Of a stretch of 64,000 nucleotides of DNA, positions 14,942 through 22,972 are shown in pieces. The position numbers and the translations under genes were made by a program. The stretch is from an uncultured Bacilli bacterium. GTDB taxonomy: Bacteria; Bacillota_I; Bacilli_A; RF39; UBA660. The notes under the pieces are model-generated. The model did not search any database. It was not told where the DNA came from and worked only from the letters and a program-made list of their open reading frames with translations. Each line of letters begins with the position of its first letter. Within the stretch, counting starts at the first letter, position 1. Location: contig CAKOIF010000007.1 in assembly GCA_934086485.1 (NCBI GenBank), forward strand, positions 4,021 to 68,020, given 5' to 3'.

Positions 14942-16940
14942 AAAAATAGTGCTTATATGCACTTTTATTTGTCTAATAGTAGTGGGCACTATTTTAGGAA
15001 TCATTATGTACCTAAGGGCAAATACACTTACTGTAAATGAGAAAAAATGGATTGATGAAAACAGTCAAAAACAAACGCTTCTTAGTATAAATGTTTTAAA
15101 TAATTCATCAGTATTTGGTAGTGATGGTACGGGAGTATTTTATAATTTCCTTGATACTTTTGCTGAAAAATATAATTTAAATATCAATAAAGTTACATTT
15201 AATTATGGTTCAGTAAATAGTGCGGTTTCCTTAAACTTAAAACAATCTTTAACAGAAAATGATGAAGTTTTCTACGAGGATCATTATGTTTTAATTGGAA
15301 ATAATAGTGAAATAATAAGTAATCCGAGTGAAATTTCAAATGGAAATATAGCTATTTTAAATAATGATTTGTCTTATGTTTCTAAATATTTAACTGGCTA
15401 TAATTTAACTTATAAAACATATGAAGATATTGATAGTTTATTTACTTCGATGAGTGAAAATAAATATGCTATTGTACCACTTCATTTATATTTAAATAAT
15501 ATTTTCAATAATAACAAAGAAATAATTTATCATTTTAGTGATATAAATATCTATTATGTACTTACTACAAATGATGATATTTTAAGCTCAATACTAAAAA
15601 AATATTATGATACTTGGAAAGAAAATTTCGAAGAAAGTTATGATGAAAATCTATTTAGTTTAATTTCAAGTAAACTTGGATTAACTGAATATGAGATAGA
15701 ACAAATGCGTTCTGTTAGTTATAAATATGGTTATGTAAATAATTCACCATATGAAGTCATTTCTGGCGGTAACTATGGTGGCATAGTGGCTGTTTATTTA
15801 CAAAGATTTATGACTTTTTCAGGTACTGATTTTACATTTAAAAAGTATAGTAATTTTGCCAAATTTAATAAGGCTGTTACTAATAATGAGATTGATGCTT
15901 ACTTTGGTTATTATAATTTAAATAGTTTTAATAAAACATCAAGTGGTGTAGATGTTAATTACGTAGTTATAGCTAACATTAAAAATGATGTGGTTATTAA
16001 TAGTATTAATGCTTTAGTAGGTAAAGAAGTCTATGTTCAAAATAATTCACTTTTATATTCATATTTAAGCAATATACCAGGCATTACTATTAAAACATAT
16101 AAAAATGCTCAAGAACTTACTAAACTTAATAATAAAGATTGTATTATTTTAGTGGATAGTAATATTTATGAATATTATAAAACACACGGACTTGGAAATT
16201 ATACTATTAGAACAAGTGGTAGTTTAAAGGAGGTTTATAATTTTAGAATCAAAGATAATGGTGCTTTATATAAACTTCTTAATAAATATATAACTGTTTT
16301 AGATAGTCATAAGATTTTAAATGAGGGTATAAATAACCATAGTGAAACAGTAAAACATGGTGCTATTATATCACTACTTGCAAAATATTTCATATATTTC
16401 TTAATTATTTTTGTTATCGTGGCTTATTTAGTAATTAGAAAAACTAGAAAGATTACAATTGCTAAAAAGATAAAGAAAGATGATAAGTTAAGATTTATAG
16501 ACCAATTAACCTTACTAAAAAACCGAAACTATTTATCAGAAAACATTAATGTATGGAATAATAATACAATTTATCCACAGACAATACTTATTGTTGATTT
16601 AAATAGACTTCAGGAAATTAATGATACAAAAGGTTATGAAGAGGGAGATAAACAGATTAAGGCCGCTGCGAATATCTTAATTAGAACTCAACTTGATAAT
16701 TCAGATATAATTAGAACAGATGGTAATGAGTTTGTTGTATATTTAGTAGGTTATAATCAAAAACAAATAACAAATTATATACATAAATTAAATAAGGAAT
16801 TTAAAACTCTTCCTTATGATTATGGCGCAGAATTTGGTTATTCAATGAAAATTGATGAGATTAAAACTATCGAGGATGCTTTAAATGAGGCAACAAAAGT
16901 ATTAAAAAAGCAAAAGGAAGTAAATGAAAACAAGGATTAA
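14928..16940 (+). CDS. Membrane sensor with solute-binding-like domains and degenerate GGDEF
   Basis: 670 residues. An N-terminal helix (KIVLICTFICLIVVGTILGI) is followed by about 450 extracytoplasmic residues resembling two periplasmic-binding-protein (SBP_bac_3-like) lobes, seen as repeated NALVGKEVYVQNNS-type patterns. A second helix (YFIYFLIIFVIVAYLVI) precedes a C-terminal GGDEF-like domain (LTLLKNRNYLSENI, IVDLNRLQEIND). The signature position reads DGNEF instead of GGDEF, so cyclase activity is doubtful; a nucleotide-binding or regulatory role is possible. It overlaps the genes on both sides (14 and 17 bases). No other c-di-GMP enzyme is in the window. Confidence 0.75.
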   Translation: MKKNKKIVLICTFICLIVVGTILGIIMYLRANTLTVNEKKWIDENSQKQTLLSINVLNNSSVFGSDGTGVFYNFLDTFAEKYNLNINKVTFNYGSVNSAVSLNLKQSLTENDEVFYEDHYVLIGNNSEIISNPSEISNGNIAILNNDLSYVSKYLTGYNLTYKTYEDIDSLFTSMSENKYAIVPLHLYLNNIFNNNKEIIYHFSDINIYYVLTTNDDILSSILKKYYDTWKENFEESYDENLFSLISSKLGLTEYEIEQMRSVSYKYGYVNNSPYEVISGGNYGGIVAVYLQRFMTFSGTDFTFKKYSNFAKFNKAVTNNEIDAYFGYYNLNSFNKTSSGVDVNYVVIANIKNDVVINSINALVGKEVYVQNNSLLYSYLSNIPGITIKTYKNAQELTKLNNKDCIILVDSNIYEYYKTHGLGNYTIRTSGSLKEVYNFRIKDNGALYKLLNKYITVLDSHKILNEGINNHSETVKHGAIISLLAKYFIYFLIIFVIVAYLVIRKTRKITIAKKIKKDDKLRFIDQLTLLKNRNYLSENINVWNNNTIYPQTILIVDLNRLQEINDTKGYEEGDKQIKAAANILIRTQLDNSDIIRTDGNEFVVYLVGYNQKQITNYIHKLNKEFKTLPYDYGAEFGYSMKIDEIKTIEDALNEATKVLKKQKEVNENKD

Positions 16941-17748
16941 AAGGTTTTATAAAAGATTTATTAAGGTCATAAGAAGAAGTGATATGAAATTACTTCCAGG
17001 ACAATTAGCATTTTTTATGGTACTTGCGATTGTTCCAACTTTAACACTTCTTACTTATGGTGCTTCAGTTCTTAACCTTTCAATGGATTTTATTTATAGT
17101 TTTTTAGAAAAAGCTTTTTCTAATGATGTTGCAAGATTACTTTTAAGTACAAGTTCTGAAAGTACAGGCTTAAAGCTAACAATATTATTACTTACTTGTT
17201 ACTATTTATCAAGTAATGGTATGGACTCTGTAATTCTTTGTTCAAATACAATTTATAATATAGAAAATAAAGGTTGGTTTAAACGAAGATTTAAGGCAAT
17301 TGTTCTTTCAATTATCTTAATATTTCTTTTGATATTTTTATTACTTGTTCCTGTATTTGGTGGTGTAGTGGTAAATTTAATTACAAAAGTAAATTTAAAT
17401 CCAGGTATTACAAGCATAGTTATAAAAGTATTTGAATATTTACGAAGTCCAATTATGATAGTATTATTATTTTTCTTAATAAAAATAATTTATACACTAG
17501 CTCCGGATAAAAAGATTAAATCACATAATACAAATTATGGAGCACTTTTTACAACAATACTTTGGACAATAGTTACTGAGATTTATTCTGGTTATATTCA
17601 AAATTATGCATCTTATACATCATTTTATGGCGGACTTGCTAATATCTGTATTTTAATGATTTGGTTTTATTTTCTTGCATATGTTTTCGTTATTGGAATG
17701 GCACTTAATTATCAAAGAGAAAATGATAATTACCAAAAACTACCATAA
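16924..17748 (+). CDS. YihY/BrkB-family membrane protein
   Basis: 274 residues with about six membrane segments. It fits the YihY/virulence factor BrkB family: an N-terminal LPGQLAFFMVLAIVPTLTLL, central helices, and a late block NYGALFTTILWTIVTEIYSGYI, ASYTSFYGGLANICILMIWFYFLAYVFVIG. The family has no settled biochemical role and was long mis-described as RNase BN. It is coupled to the GGDEF-like gene by a 17-base overlap. No clear partner clarifies its job. Confidence 0.85.
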   Translation: MKTRIKRFYKRFIKVIRRSDMKLLPGQLAFFMVLAIVPTLTLLTYGASVLNLSMDFIYSFLEKAFSNDVARLLLSTSSESTGLKLTILLLTCYYLSSNGMDSVILCSNTIYNIENKGWFKRRFKAIVLSIILIFLLIFLLLVPVFGGVVVNLITKVNLNPGITSIVIKVFEYLRSPIMIVLLFFLIKIIYTLAPDKKIKSHNTNYGALFTTILWTIVTEIYSGYIQNYASYTSFYGGLANICILMIWFYFLAYVFVIGMALNYQRENDNYQKLP

Positions 17749-17865
17749 TAAACTGGTAGCACTTGTATATAATAATAATATGTACACAGGTATTACTTAG
17801 TACATTTTAAAAGTTTTAATATCAATATAGCAGATATTAGCTAACGATATTGAAAAGTAATATTC
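17749..17865. other. Intergenic stretch with two inverted repeats
   Basis: No gene. It contains a small CTACCA/TGGTAG hairpin at the end of the upstream gene and an ATATCAATAT/ATATTGA inverted repeat near 17820-17852. Confidence 0.35.
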
Positions 17866-17900
17866 TAAAAAAGATGGACGATTAATTTCCATCTTTTTTA
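17866..17900. terminator. Bidirectional terminator
   Basis: AAAAAGATGGA and TCCATCTTTTT stem with T/A runs on both sides, between convergent genes. Confidence 0.8.
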
Positions 17901-19289
17901 TATTGTACTTGTTCTTTTATTTTGATTTAGTTTATTAAATAATTCATTTTCTATCTCGGGAGCAATTTCTATAGAAAGTTCAACGTTTTTCGGAATATCT
18001 CTTTTTCCAATTGCCTTATAAGATTTTACATCATTATCACTTTTTTTATTAAACATCCCAAGTATACAATAAATATTATCTTTAATTTGTTTGAATAATA
18101 TTCTAGTTTGGTAACCCTTTAATTCATAAACATCCTTTAAATTACTATTATTTTTTAGCATTTTTATACTTCCATTTGGTAAAGTTCCATATTTAAATCC
18201 ATTAATAAGGTTAATAATATTTTCATAATATTCTTCGGGTATGTCCTTTAAATCGGAAATAATTTTTGCATTAAGAGGATTTACTTTGGAAGTAGAGTAT
18301 ATAAGGATGTTTTCCTCTTTTAGAGGAAGGGGTGCATCCTCAATTACAATTTCTTTATCAAATGTTTTTTCATAATACTCTCGAATTATTGTATAAATAT
18401 TAAGTACTTTAAAATAATCTTCGGTTAACATTTTTCTTTCATCATTTGAGCGCGACATACTAGTATCTAAGATAAATGAATAATAGGTAAGTAGTTCCTC
18501 TTGGAGTATTTCCATTAGTTTTTGGTATAAATAGCTTTTTTCTTTCTCATCATCAAATTCTTTACTATATTCTATAATAAAAGGAATTATTTCTTCTTTA
18601 TCTAGTCTATCTATCTGACCCTTTATATAATCAGCACAAGAATCTAAAATATTTTTTCTATTTGGATTAATTTCTTCGAAAGGAATAACCTCAAAACCCA
18701 TATTTACAATAGTGGGAATTTTTAAATATAATTCATTTATAAAATTAATTTGTCTTTCATCAAAGGCTTTAATTTTTTGACTATAGAAATTAAGTTCATT
18801 AAAATATATTGCTAAATCTTTTTCAGATATATGATATTCACTTTTTATAAGAAGTAATATTTGTTTTATATCCTCGGTAATTTTTATAGATACAGCAGCT
18901 TTTCTTTTCGAAGAAAGTAAAAATATTTTACAAGAATTATAATAGTTTGAATATATAGCAATATTTTCTCTTAAAATGGCACTTTTTTGTGAATTTTTTT
19001 GCATTTCTTCATATAAAATATTTTTAAAATCATTTATTGATTTAATATCTTTACTATAAAGTCTATTTATAAAAATATTTACATAACTGTCATTTTGAAA
19101 TATTTCTTGGAGTAATAATTCAATTTTAAGTCTATTTTCAAAGATAGTATCATAATCTTCGTTTAAATAACTTAACACCTCTTTTAAAAGAGTAATACGT
19201 ACATTTAAACTTTCATTTTCATTCATATCTTTTTTAGAGTTTTCAATATAAAGTTTGATATAATAATTAATTTTATCTAACTGGTTCAT
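17898..19289 (-). CDS. Helical protein with RelE/HigB-like C-terminal domain
   Basis: 463 residues, no membrane segments. The first 330 or so are mostly amphipathic helices without a recognised family. Residues about 365-440 (LINGFKYGTLPNGSIKML, KDVYELKGYQTRILFKQI, YCILGMFNKKS) fit the pattern of RelE/ParE/HigB-type ribosome-dependent nucleases: a helix, a basic strand with an ELR-like motif, then a strand ending in FxKK. No antitoxin gene is adjacent. The promoter is at 19342-19370. A perfect 8-bp inverted repeat (19300-19323) lies between AAAGGA and the ATG and could bring the two together. The function of the fusion is unknown. Confidence 0.6.
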   Translation of the reverse strand: MNQLDKINYYIKLYIENSKKDMNENESLNVRITLLKEVLSYLNEDYDTIFENRLKIELLLQEIFQNDSYVNIFINRLYSKDIKSINDFKNILYEEMQKNSQKSAILRENIAIYSNYYNSCKIFLLSSKRKAAVSIKITEDIKQILLLIKSEYHISEKDLAIYFNELNFYSQKIKAFDERQINFINELYLKIPTIVNMGFEVIPFEEINPNRKNILDSCADYIKGQIDRLDKEEIIPFIIEYSKEFDDEKEKSYLYQKLMEILQEELLTYYSFILDTSMSRSNDERKMLTEDYFKVLNIYTIIREYYEKTFDKEIVIEDAPLPLKEENILIYSTSKVNPLNAKIISDLKDIPEEYYENIINLINGFKYGTLPNGSIKMLKNNSNLKDVYELKGYQTRILFKQIKDNIYCILGMFNKKSDNDVKSYKAIGKRDIPKNVELSIEIAPEIENELFNKLNQNKRTSTI

Positions 19290-19341
19290 AATAATTCTTA
19301 ATCAATTTAATATATAATTGATTTCCTTTCTATCTATATTA

Positions 19342-19370
19342 ATTATAAAGTACTTTGGAAAAACTTGCAA
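19342..19370 (-). promoter_or_regulatory. Promoter of the RelE-like fusion gene
   Basis: Minus-strand TTGCAA, 17 bases, TATAAT. Confidence 0.65.
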
Positions 19371-19414
19371 TAAATATGAATAAATTACATTTTCATTTAA
19401 CATAATTATAGTGT

Positions 19415-21205
19415 ATGAAAAATGTTTATGATGAAAATATATGTAGATTATTTAGAAGTGCTGAAGAAGAAAGAAAAAGATTAGAGTCAGAATATGTAAG
19501 TACTGAACATTTACTTTTGGCAATTTTAAAATATGATAACAAAGTAAGTAAATACCTAAAAAGTTTAAATGTTACTTATGATACTTTTTCAGATACCTTA
19601 AATAAATATATACCTTCAGAAAAAAATGAAAGTAATGTTAATATTTATACACCTCTTTTAAAAAAGATAATTTCTCAAACTGAAAATCCAAGTGAAGAAA
19701 GTTTATTTTTTAATATTTTAAATGAAGGTGAAGGTGTAGCAATAAGAATACTTATGAATATGGATATTGATGTTGATAATCTTTATAATTATTTTAAAAA
19801 TGATAACTCTATTAGTAATTTAAAGTGTCTTAAATATGGTGAAGTTTTAAATGAAACAGCTTCATTTAATGAAAAAGTTGTTGGTAGAGAAAAAGAAATT
19901 GATTTAATACTTGAAACATTACTACGAAAGAAAAAATGTAATCCTCTTTTGATTGGAGATGCGGGAGTAGGTAAAAGTGCTATAGTCGAGGAAATTGCTC
20001 GAAGAATAAAACTAAATAAAGTTCCTTTTAAGTTTAAAGATTTTATAATTGTTTCGCTTTCAATGTCCTCCCTTATTGCAGGTACTAAATACCGTGGTGA
20101 GTTTGAAGAAAGACTTAATAATATTTTAGATCAAATAAAGGGTAATGATAATGTGATTTTATTTATTGATGAAATGCATACAATGGTTAATGCTGGTGCT
20201 GCTGAAGGTGCTATAAGTGCGGGAGATATTTTAAAACCAACTCTTGCAAGAGGAAATATTAAATGTATTGGTGCCACAACTAAAGAAGAATATGAAAAAT
20301 ATTTTATTAAAGATAAAGCTTTAGCCAGAAGATTTGAAACAATATTTATTAAAGAACCTACGGAAAATGAAACAATTGATATTTTAAAAAGTATAAAAGA
20401 GGAATATACATCTTTTCATAAAGTAAATATTTCTGATGAAGATATTGAACTGCTTGTTCATCTTGCTAATGTTTATTTTCCAAATAAGAAAAATCCTGAT
20501 AAAGCAATAGAATTATTAGATAGCACTCTTTCATATGTAAAATATAATTATTCAAATGGTATTATTAAAGAAAAAGAACTTAAATTAAAAGGTTTACAAA
20601 CTAAAAAAATATATAATATAGAACTTGGTAATTTTAAAGAGGCTCTTATTAAAAGTAAAGAAGAAAAAACACTTTTAAAAGATTTAACTCTACTTAAAAG
20701 TGGTAAAAATGTAGTGGCCACTAAAGATGATATATTAAATGTATTGGAATTAAAAAATAATATTATAGATAACTCTAAAAAAGTTAAAAGAATAAATAAT
20801 TTAAAGAAAGAATATCATAAAAATATAATTGATAAAATAACTAGTAAACTTGAAAATAATAGGGTCAGTGTTTTAACTTTTGTAGGCGATTATAAAAATC
20901 TAATAAATGATTTAGCATCGTCAATTAACTATGATATTTTAAAAGTAAATGCTAATATGGAAAAAGTTTTTGATAAACTTAAATATAATCCTAGTACAAT
21001 ATTTGTAGTAAATAGTTTAGATAATTATAATTTTAATAATATTGTAAAAAAAGCTAAAGAAAATAATTTAGTGGAATATAATAATGAATATGTTTCCTTC
21101 AACAGTGCAATTGTTATTTATACTTTAAAAGAAAATAATATTGGTTTTATTAATAATGCTAGTGATGATGTTATCTATTTTGATAATAACTTTACACTTA
21201 TTTGA
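19415..21205 (+). CDS. ClpC-like AAA+ protein with degenerate second ATPase domain
   Basis: 596 residues against about 810 in ClpC. The N-terminal Clp repeats are present (CRLFRSAEEERKRLESEYVS, TEHLLLAIL). The first AAA+ domain is complete: Walker A GDAGVGKSAIVEEIARRI, KYRGEFEERL, Walker B ILFIDEMHT, GAAEGAISAGDILKPTLARG, sensor GATTKEEYEKY and the ALARRFE arginine finger. Where the second AAA+ domain should be, the sequence VLTFVGDYKNLINDLASSI has lost Walker A, and no Walker B or ClpP-binding loop is seen. It may be an adaptor-like or disaggregase-like unfoldase no longer coupled to ClpP. There is no ribosome site before the ATG; CATAAT lies 8 bases upstream, so the mRNA may be leaderless. 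Confidence 0.85.
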   Translation: MKNVYDENICRLFRSAEEERKRLESEYVSTEHLLLAILKYDNKVSKYLKSLNVTYDTFSDTLNKYIPSEKNESNVNIYTPLLKKIISQTENPSEESLFFNILNEGEGVAIRILMNMDIDVDNLYNYFKNDNSISNLKCLKYGEVLNETASFNEKVVGREKEIDLILETLLRKKKCNPLLIGDAGVGKSAIVEEIARRIKLNKVPFKFKDFIIVSLSMSSLIAGTKYRGEFEERLNNILDQIKGNDNVILFIDEMHTMVNAGAAEGAISAGDILKPTLARGNIKCIGATTKEEYEKYFIKDKALARRFETIFIKEPTENETIDILKSIKEEYTSFHKVNISDEDIELLVHLANVYFPNKKNPDKAIELLDSTLSYVKYNYSNGIIKEKELKLKGLQTKKIYNIELGNFKEALIKSKEEKTLLKDLTLLKSGKNVVATKDDILNVLELKNNIIDNSKKVKRINNLKKEYHKNIIDKITSKLENNRVSVLTFVGDYKNLINDLASSINYDILKVNANMEKVFDKLKYNPSTIFVVNSLDNYNFNNIVKKAKENNLVEYNNEYVSFNSAIVIYTLKENNIGFINNASDDVIYFDNNFTLI

Positions 21206-21230
21206 CACAAAAGTTAAAATATGCTATAAT
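21202..21230 (+). promoter_or_regulatory. Consensus sigma-A promoter
   Basis: TTGACA, exactly 17 bases, TATAAT. It begins 3 bases before the stop codon of the ClpC-like gene ends and drives the small gene at 21254. Confidence 0.85.
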
Positions 21231-21253
21231 TACCATAGTTAAGGGGGACTATT

Positions 21254-21553
21254 ATGAATAATAAAGAATATTCATTACATATGGTTAAAATAGTTGTTAA
21301 AGCATGTAAAACTCTTGAACATATGCAAATTTATGTACTTGAATATAGAATAAGTCAAGTAAGTTTTATGGAATACTCTAGTTTATTAAAGATTCTTTAT
21401 AATGAACATTTTATCGAAGATGATGATATTTTATCATATGCAAATAGTTTATTAAATGCAAATGTAATTGTAAAACAAGAGGATATTTATAATCAAACTA
21501 TGGAAGAACTTAGTGAAATTGTTTCAAGTATAAAGAGTAACTTAGGAAGATAA
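21254..21553 (+). CDS. Small helical hypothetical protein
   Basis: 99 residues, predicted helical and soluble (KIVVKACKTLEHMQIYVLEY), with an acidic C-terminal half. AAGGGGG lies 7 bases before the ATG. It has a perfect-consensus promoter upstream and a strong hairpin terminator overlapping its stop, so it is a well-expressed monocistronic unit. No family was recognised. Confidence 0.75.
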   Translation: MNNKEYSLHMVKIVVKACKTLEHMQIYVLEYRISQVSFMEYSSLLKILYNEHFIEDDDILSYANSLLNANVIVKQEDIYNQTMEELSEIVSSIKSNLGR

Positions 21554-21572
21554 AAATTCCTAAGTTTTTTTT
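21541..21572 (+). terminator. Terminator
   Basis: CTTAGGAA and TTCCTAAG stem followed by eight T. Confidence 0.85.
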
Positions 21573-21650
21573 GTGAAATGGTAAAAGATAAATGTATTAA
21601 TTTATTAACAAAATTTTATTCGAGTTTATATTTTTAATTAATTAGAAGTG

Positions 21651-21665
21651 TGGTATACTAATGAT
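21651..21665 (+). promoter_or_regulatory. Extended -10 promoter next to a leaderless start
   Basis: TGGTATACT ends 6 bases before the ATG at 21666. Transcription would start at or beside the start codon, and no ribosome site exists. Confidence 0.55.
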
Positions 21666-22643
21666 ATGGATAGTATAAAAAGTTTATGTTCACAAATTAA
21701 TAAAGAAAATAAATGTCCTTTGTGTAAAGGAAATTTTCATATGGATGAATGTCAAAAATGTGGATATAAATCCTCTTTAATAAAAGAGTGTATAGATAAA
21801 CTTTTACCGATGCTAGATCAAAACGTAAGTAGTGAAGAATTACTTGGTTTATATACTATTAAATCTCTTGGATATGATAAAATTAATATGTTATTATCCT
21901 TAAGTGGGGTGGAGGAATATCTAAAAAGTAAAGAAGAAAAAATTTTAAATCAATCTAGATATGAACTTTCTGATGAAAGAGTAATGTTATATTTTATTGA
22001 TAATAATTTTCCTAATAAAAATGAAATGATAAATAGACTTATAAAAGAAATGCTTTCCGATAATTTAGATATATCTGATGAAGAAAAATTATCTTTATTT
22101 AAATATTTTGTAGAGTATGTAACCTCTTATAAATTTGAATGTGTATTTACAAGTTCTAGTGGTAAAGAAATTCCATTTAATGAAAATGATATTAGAAAAT
22201 TACTTTATCAAAAGAAGTATTTAGAATTACTTGAATTTGCATTTTATAAATGCATTTATACATACCAAAGTTTAATGCTTGAAAATGGTAATGGTATACT
22301 TAAAGAGTTTAAAGATCAAGTATTATCTGAAAATTTACCTGGTTATGCTGAAGAAAACCATAATGCTTTAGTAGTAGTGGTAAAATCTAGATATAATGCA
22401 AATATTTTGCTTAGAGAGTATATATCATCTTTAGGTTTTAAAATGAGTGATATGCTTTTAAGAACTTATGAAGAAAGAGCTAAAAATGATTTAGCTTTAT
22501 TAAGTAGTGATTATAGAGTATATCAAGGAAAAGGATTAAACATTGATACTTTATTTACTGAGGTGATGTTACATAATAAAGGAGCAATACTTGCAAAATA
22601 CCCAATATTAAATACTGAGTCTTTAGGCGGTATTACTAAATAA
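21666..22643 (+). CDS. Zinc-ribbon protein of unknown function
   Basis: About 325 residues. A four-Cys zinc ribbon lies near the N-terminus (CPLCKGNFHMDECQKCGY), followed by a mostly helical soluble region. No catalytic motif is recognised. The C-terminal part (YRVYQGKGLNIDTLFTEVML) is unfamiliar. ATG 21666 is preferred over the upstream in-frame ATG at 21648, because the latter overlaps the -10 box TATACT. A DNA- or RNA-binding role is possible from the ribbon alone. It ends at a terminator shared with a convergent small gene. Confidence 0.65.
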   Translation: MDSIKSLCSQINKENKCPLCKGNFHMDECQKCGYKSSLIKECIDKLLPMLDQNVSSEELLGLYTIKSLGYDKINMLLSLSGVEEYLKSKEEKILNQSRYELSDERVMLYFIDNNFPNKNEMINRLIKEMLSDNLDISDEEKLSLFKYFVEYVTSYKFECVFTSSSGKEIPFNENDIRKLLYQKKYLELLEFAFYKCIYTYQSLMLENGNGILKEFKDQVLSENLPGYAEENHNALVVVVKSRYNANILLREYISSLGFKMSDMLLRTYEERAKNDLALLSSDYRVYQGKGLNIDTLFTEVMLHNKGAILAKYPILNTESLGGITK

Positions 22644-22650
22644 TATTCAA

Positions 22651-22683
22651 AAAAAAATTACTAATTATTTAGTAACTTTTTTA
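22651..22683. terminator. Bidirectional terminator
   Basis: AAAATTACTAA and TTAGTAACTTTT arms with A and T tracts between convergent genes. Confidence 0.75.
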
Positions 22684-22856
22684 TTTTGTGCAAATTCTTT
22701 GTTCATATTATAAACAATAACTTCATTTGAATTAATTTTGTTTAAGGCATAATTATTTGTGCTAATATCTTTACCATACACATAAAGTGCTCCCGAAATT
22801 AAACAAATTAGAATGCTCATAATAGTAACTGTAATAAAATATGTACTCTTTTTCAT
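22665..22856 (-). CDS. Small membrane-anchored peptide
   Basis: 63 residues. One N-terminal hydrophobic segment (YFITVTIMSILICLISGALY) acts as a signal anchor, followed by a short polar tail. AAGGGGGAAA precedes the ATG by 4-10 bases, a strong ribosome site that supports it as real. No family was recognised. It is divergent from the P-type ATPase gene, with about 115 bases between them; a regulatory relation to that pump is only a guess. Confidence 0.65.
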   Translation of the reverse strand: MKKSTYFITVTIMSILICLISGALYVYGKDISTNNYALNKINSNEVIVYNMNKEFAQNKKVTK

Positions 22857-22972
22857 TATTTTTCCCCCTTAAGTAGCTTAATTGTAACATACTTTTTCTA
22901 AAATGTAAAGTCTGTGTCAAATAGTCATTATATTTTGCTTTATTTAATATACTTAAATGGAGGTATTTTACT

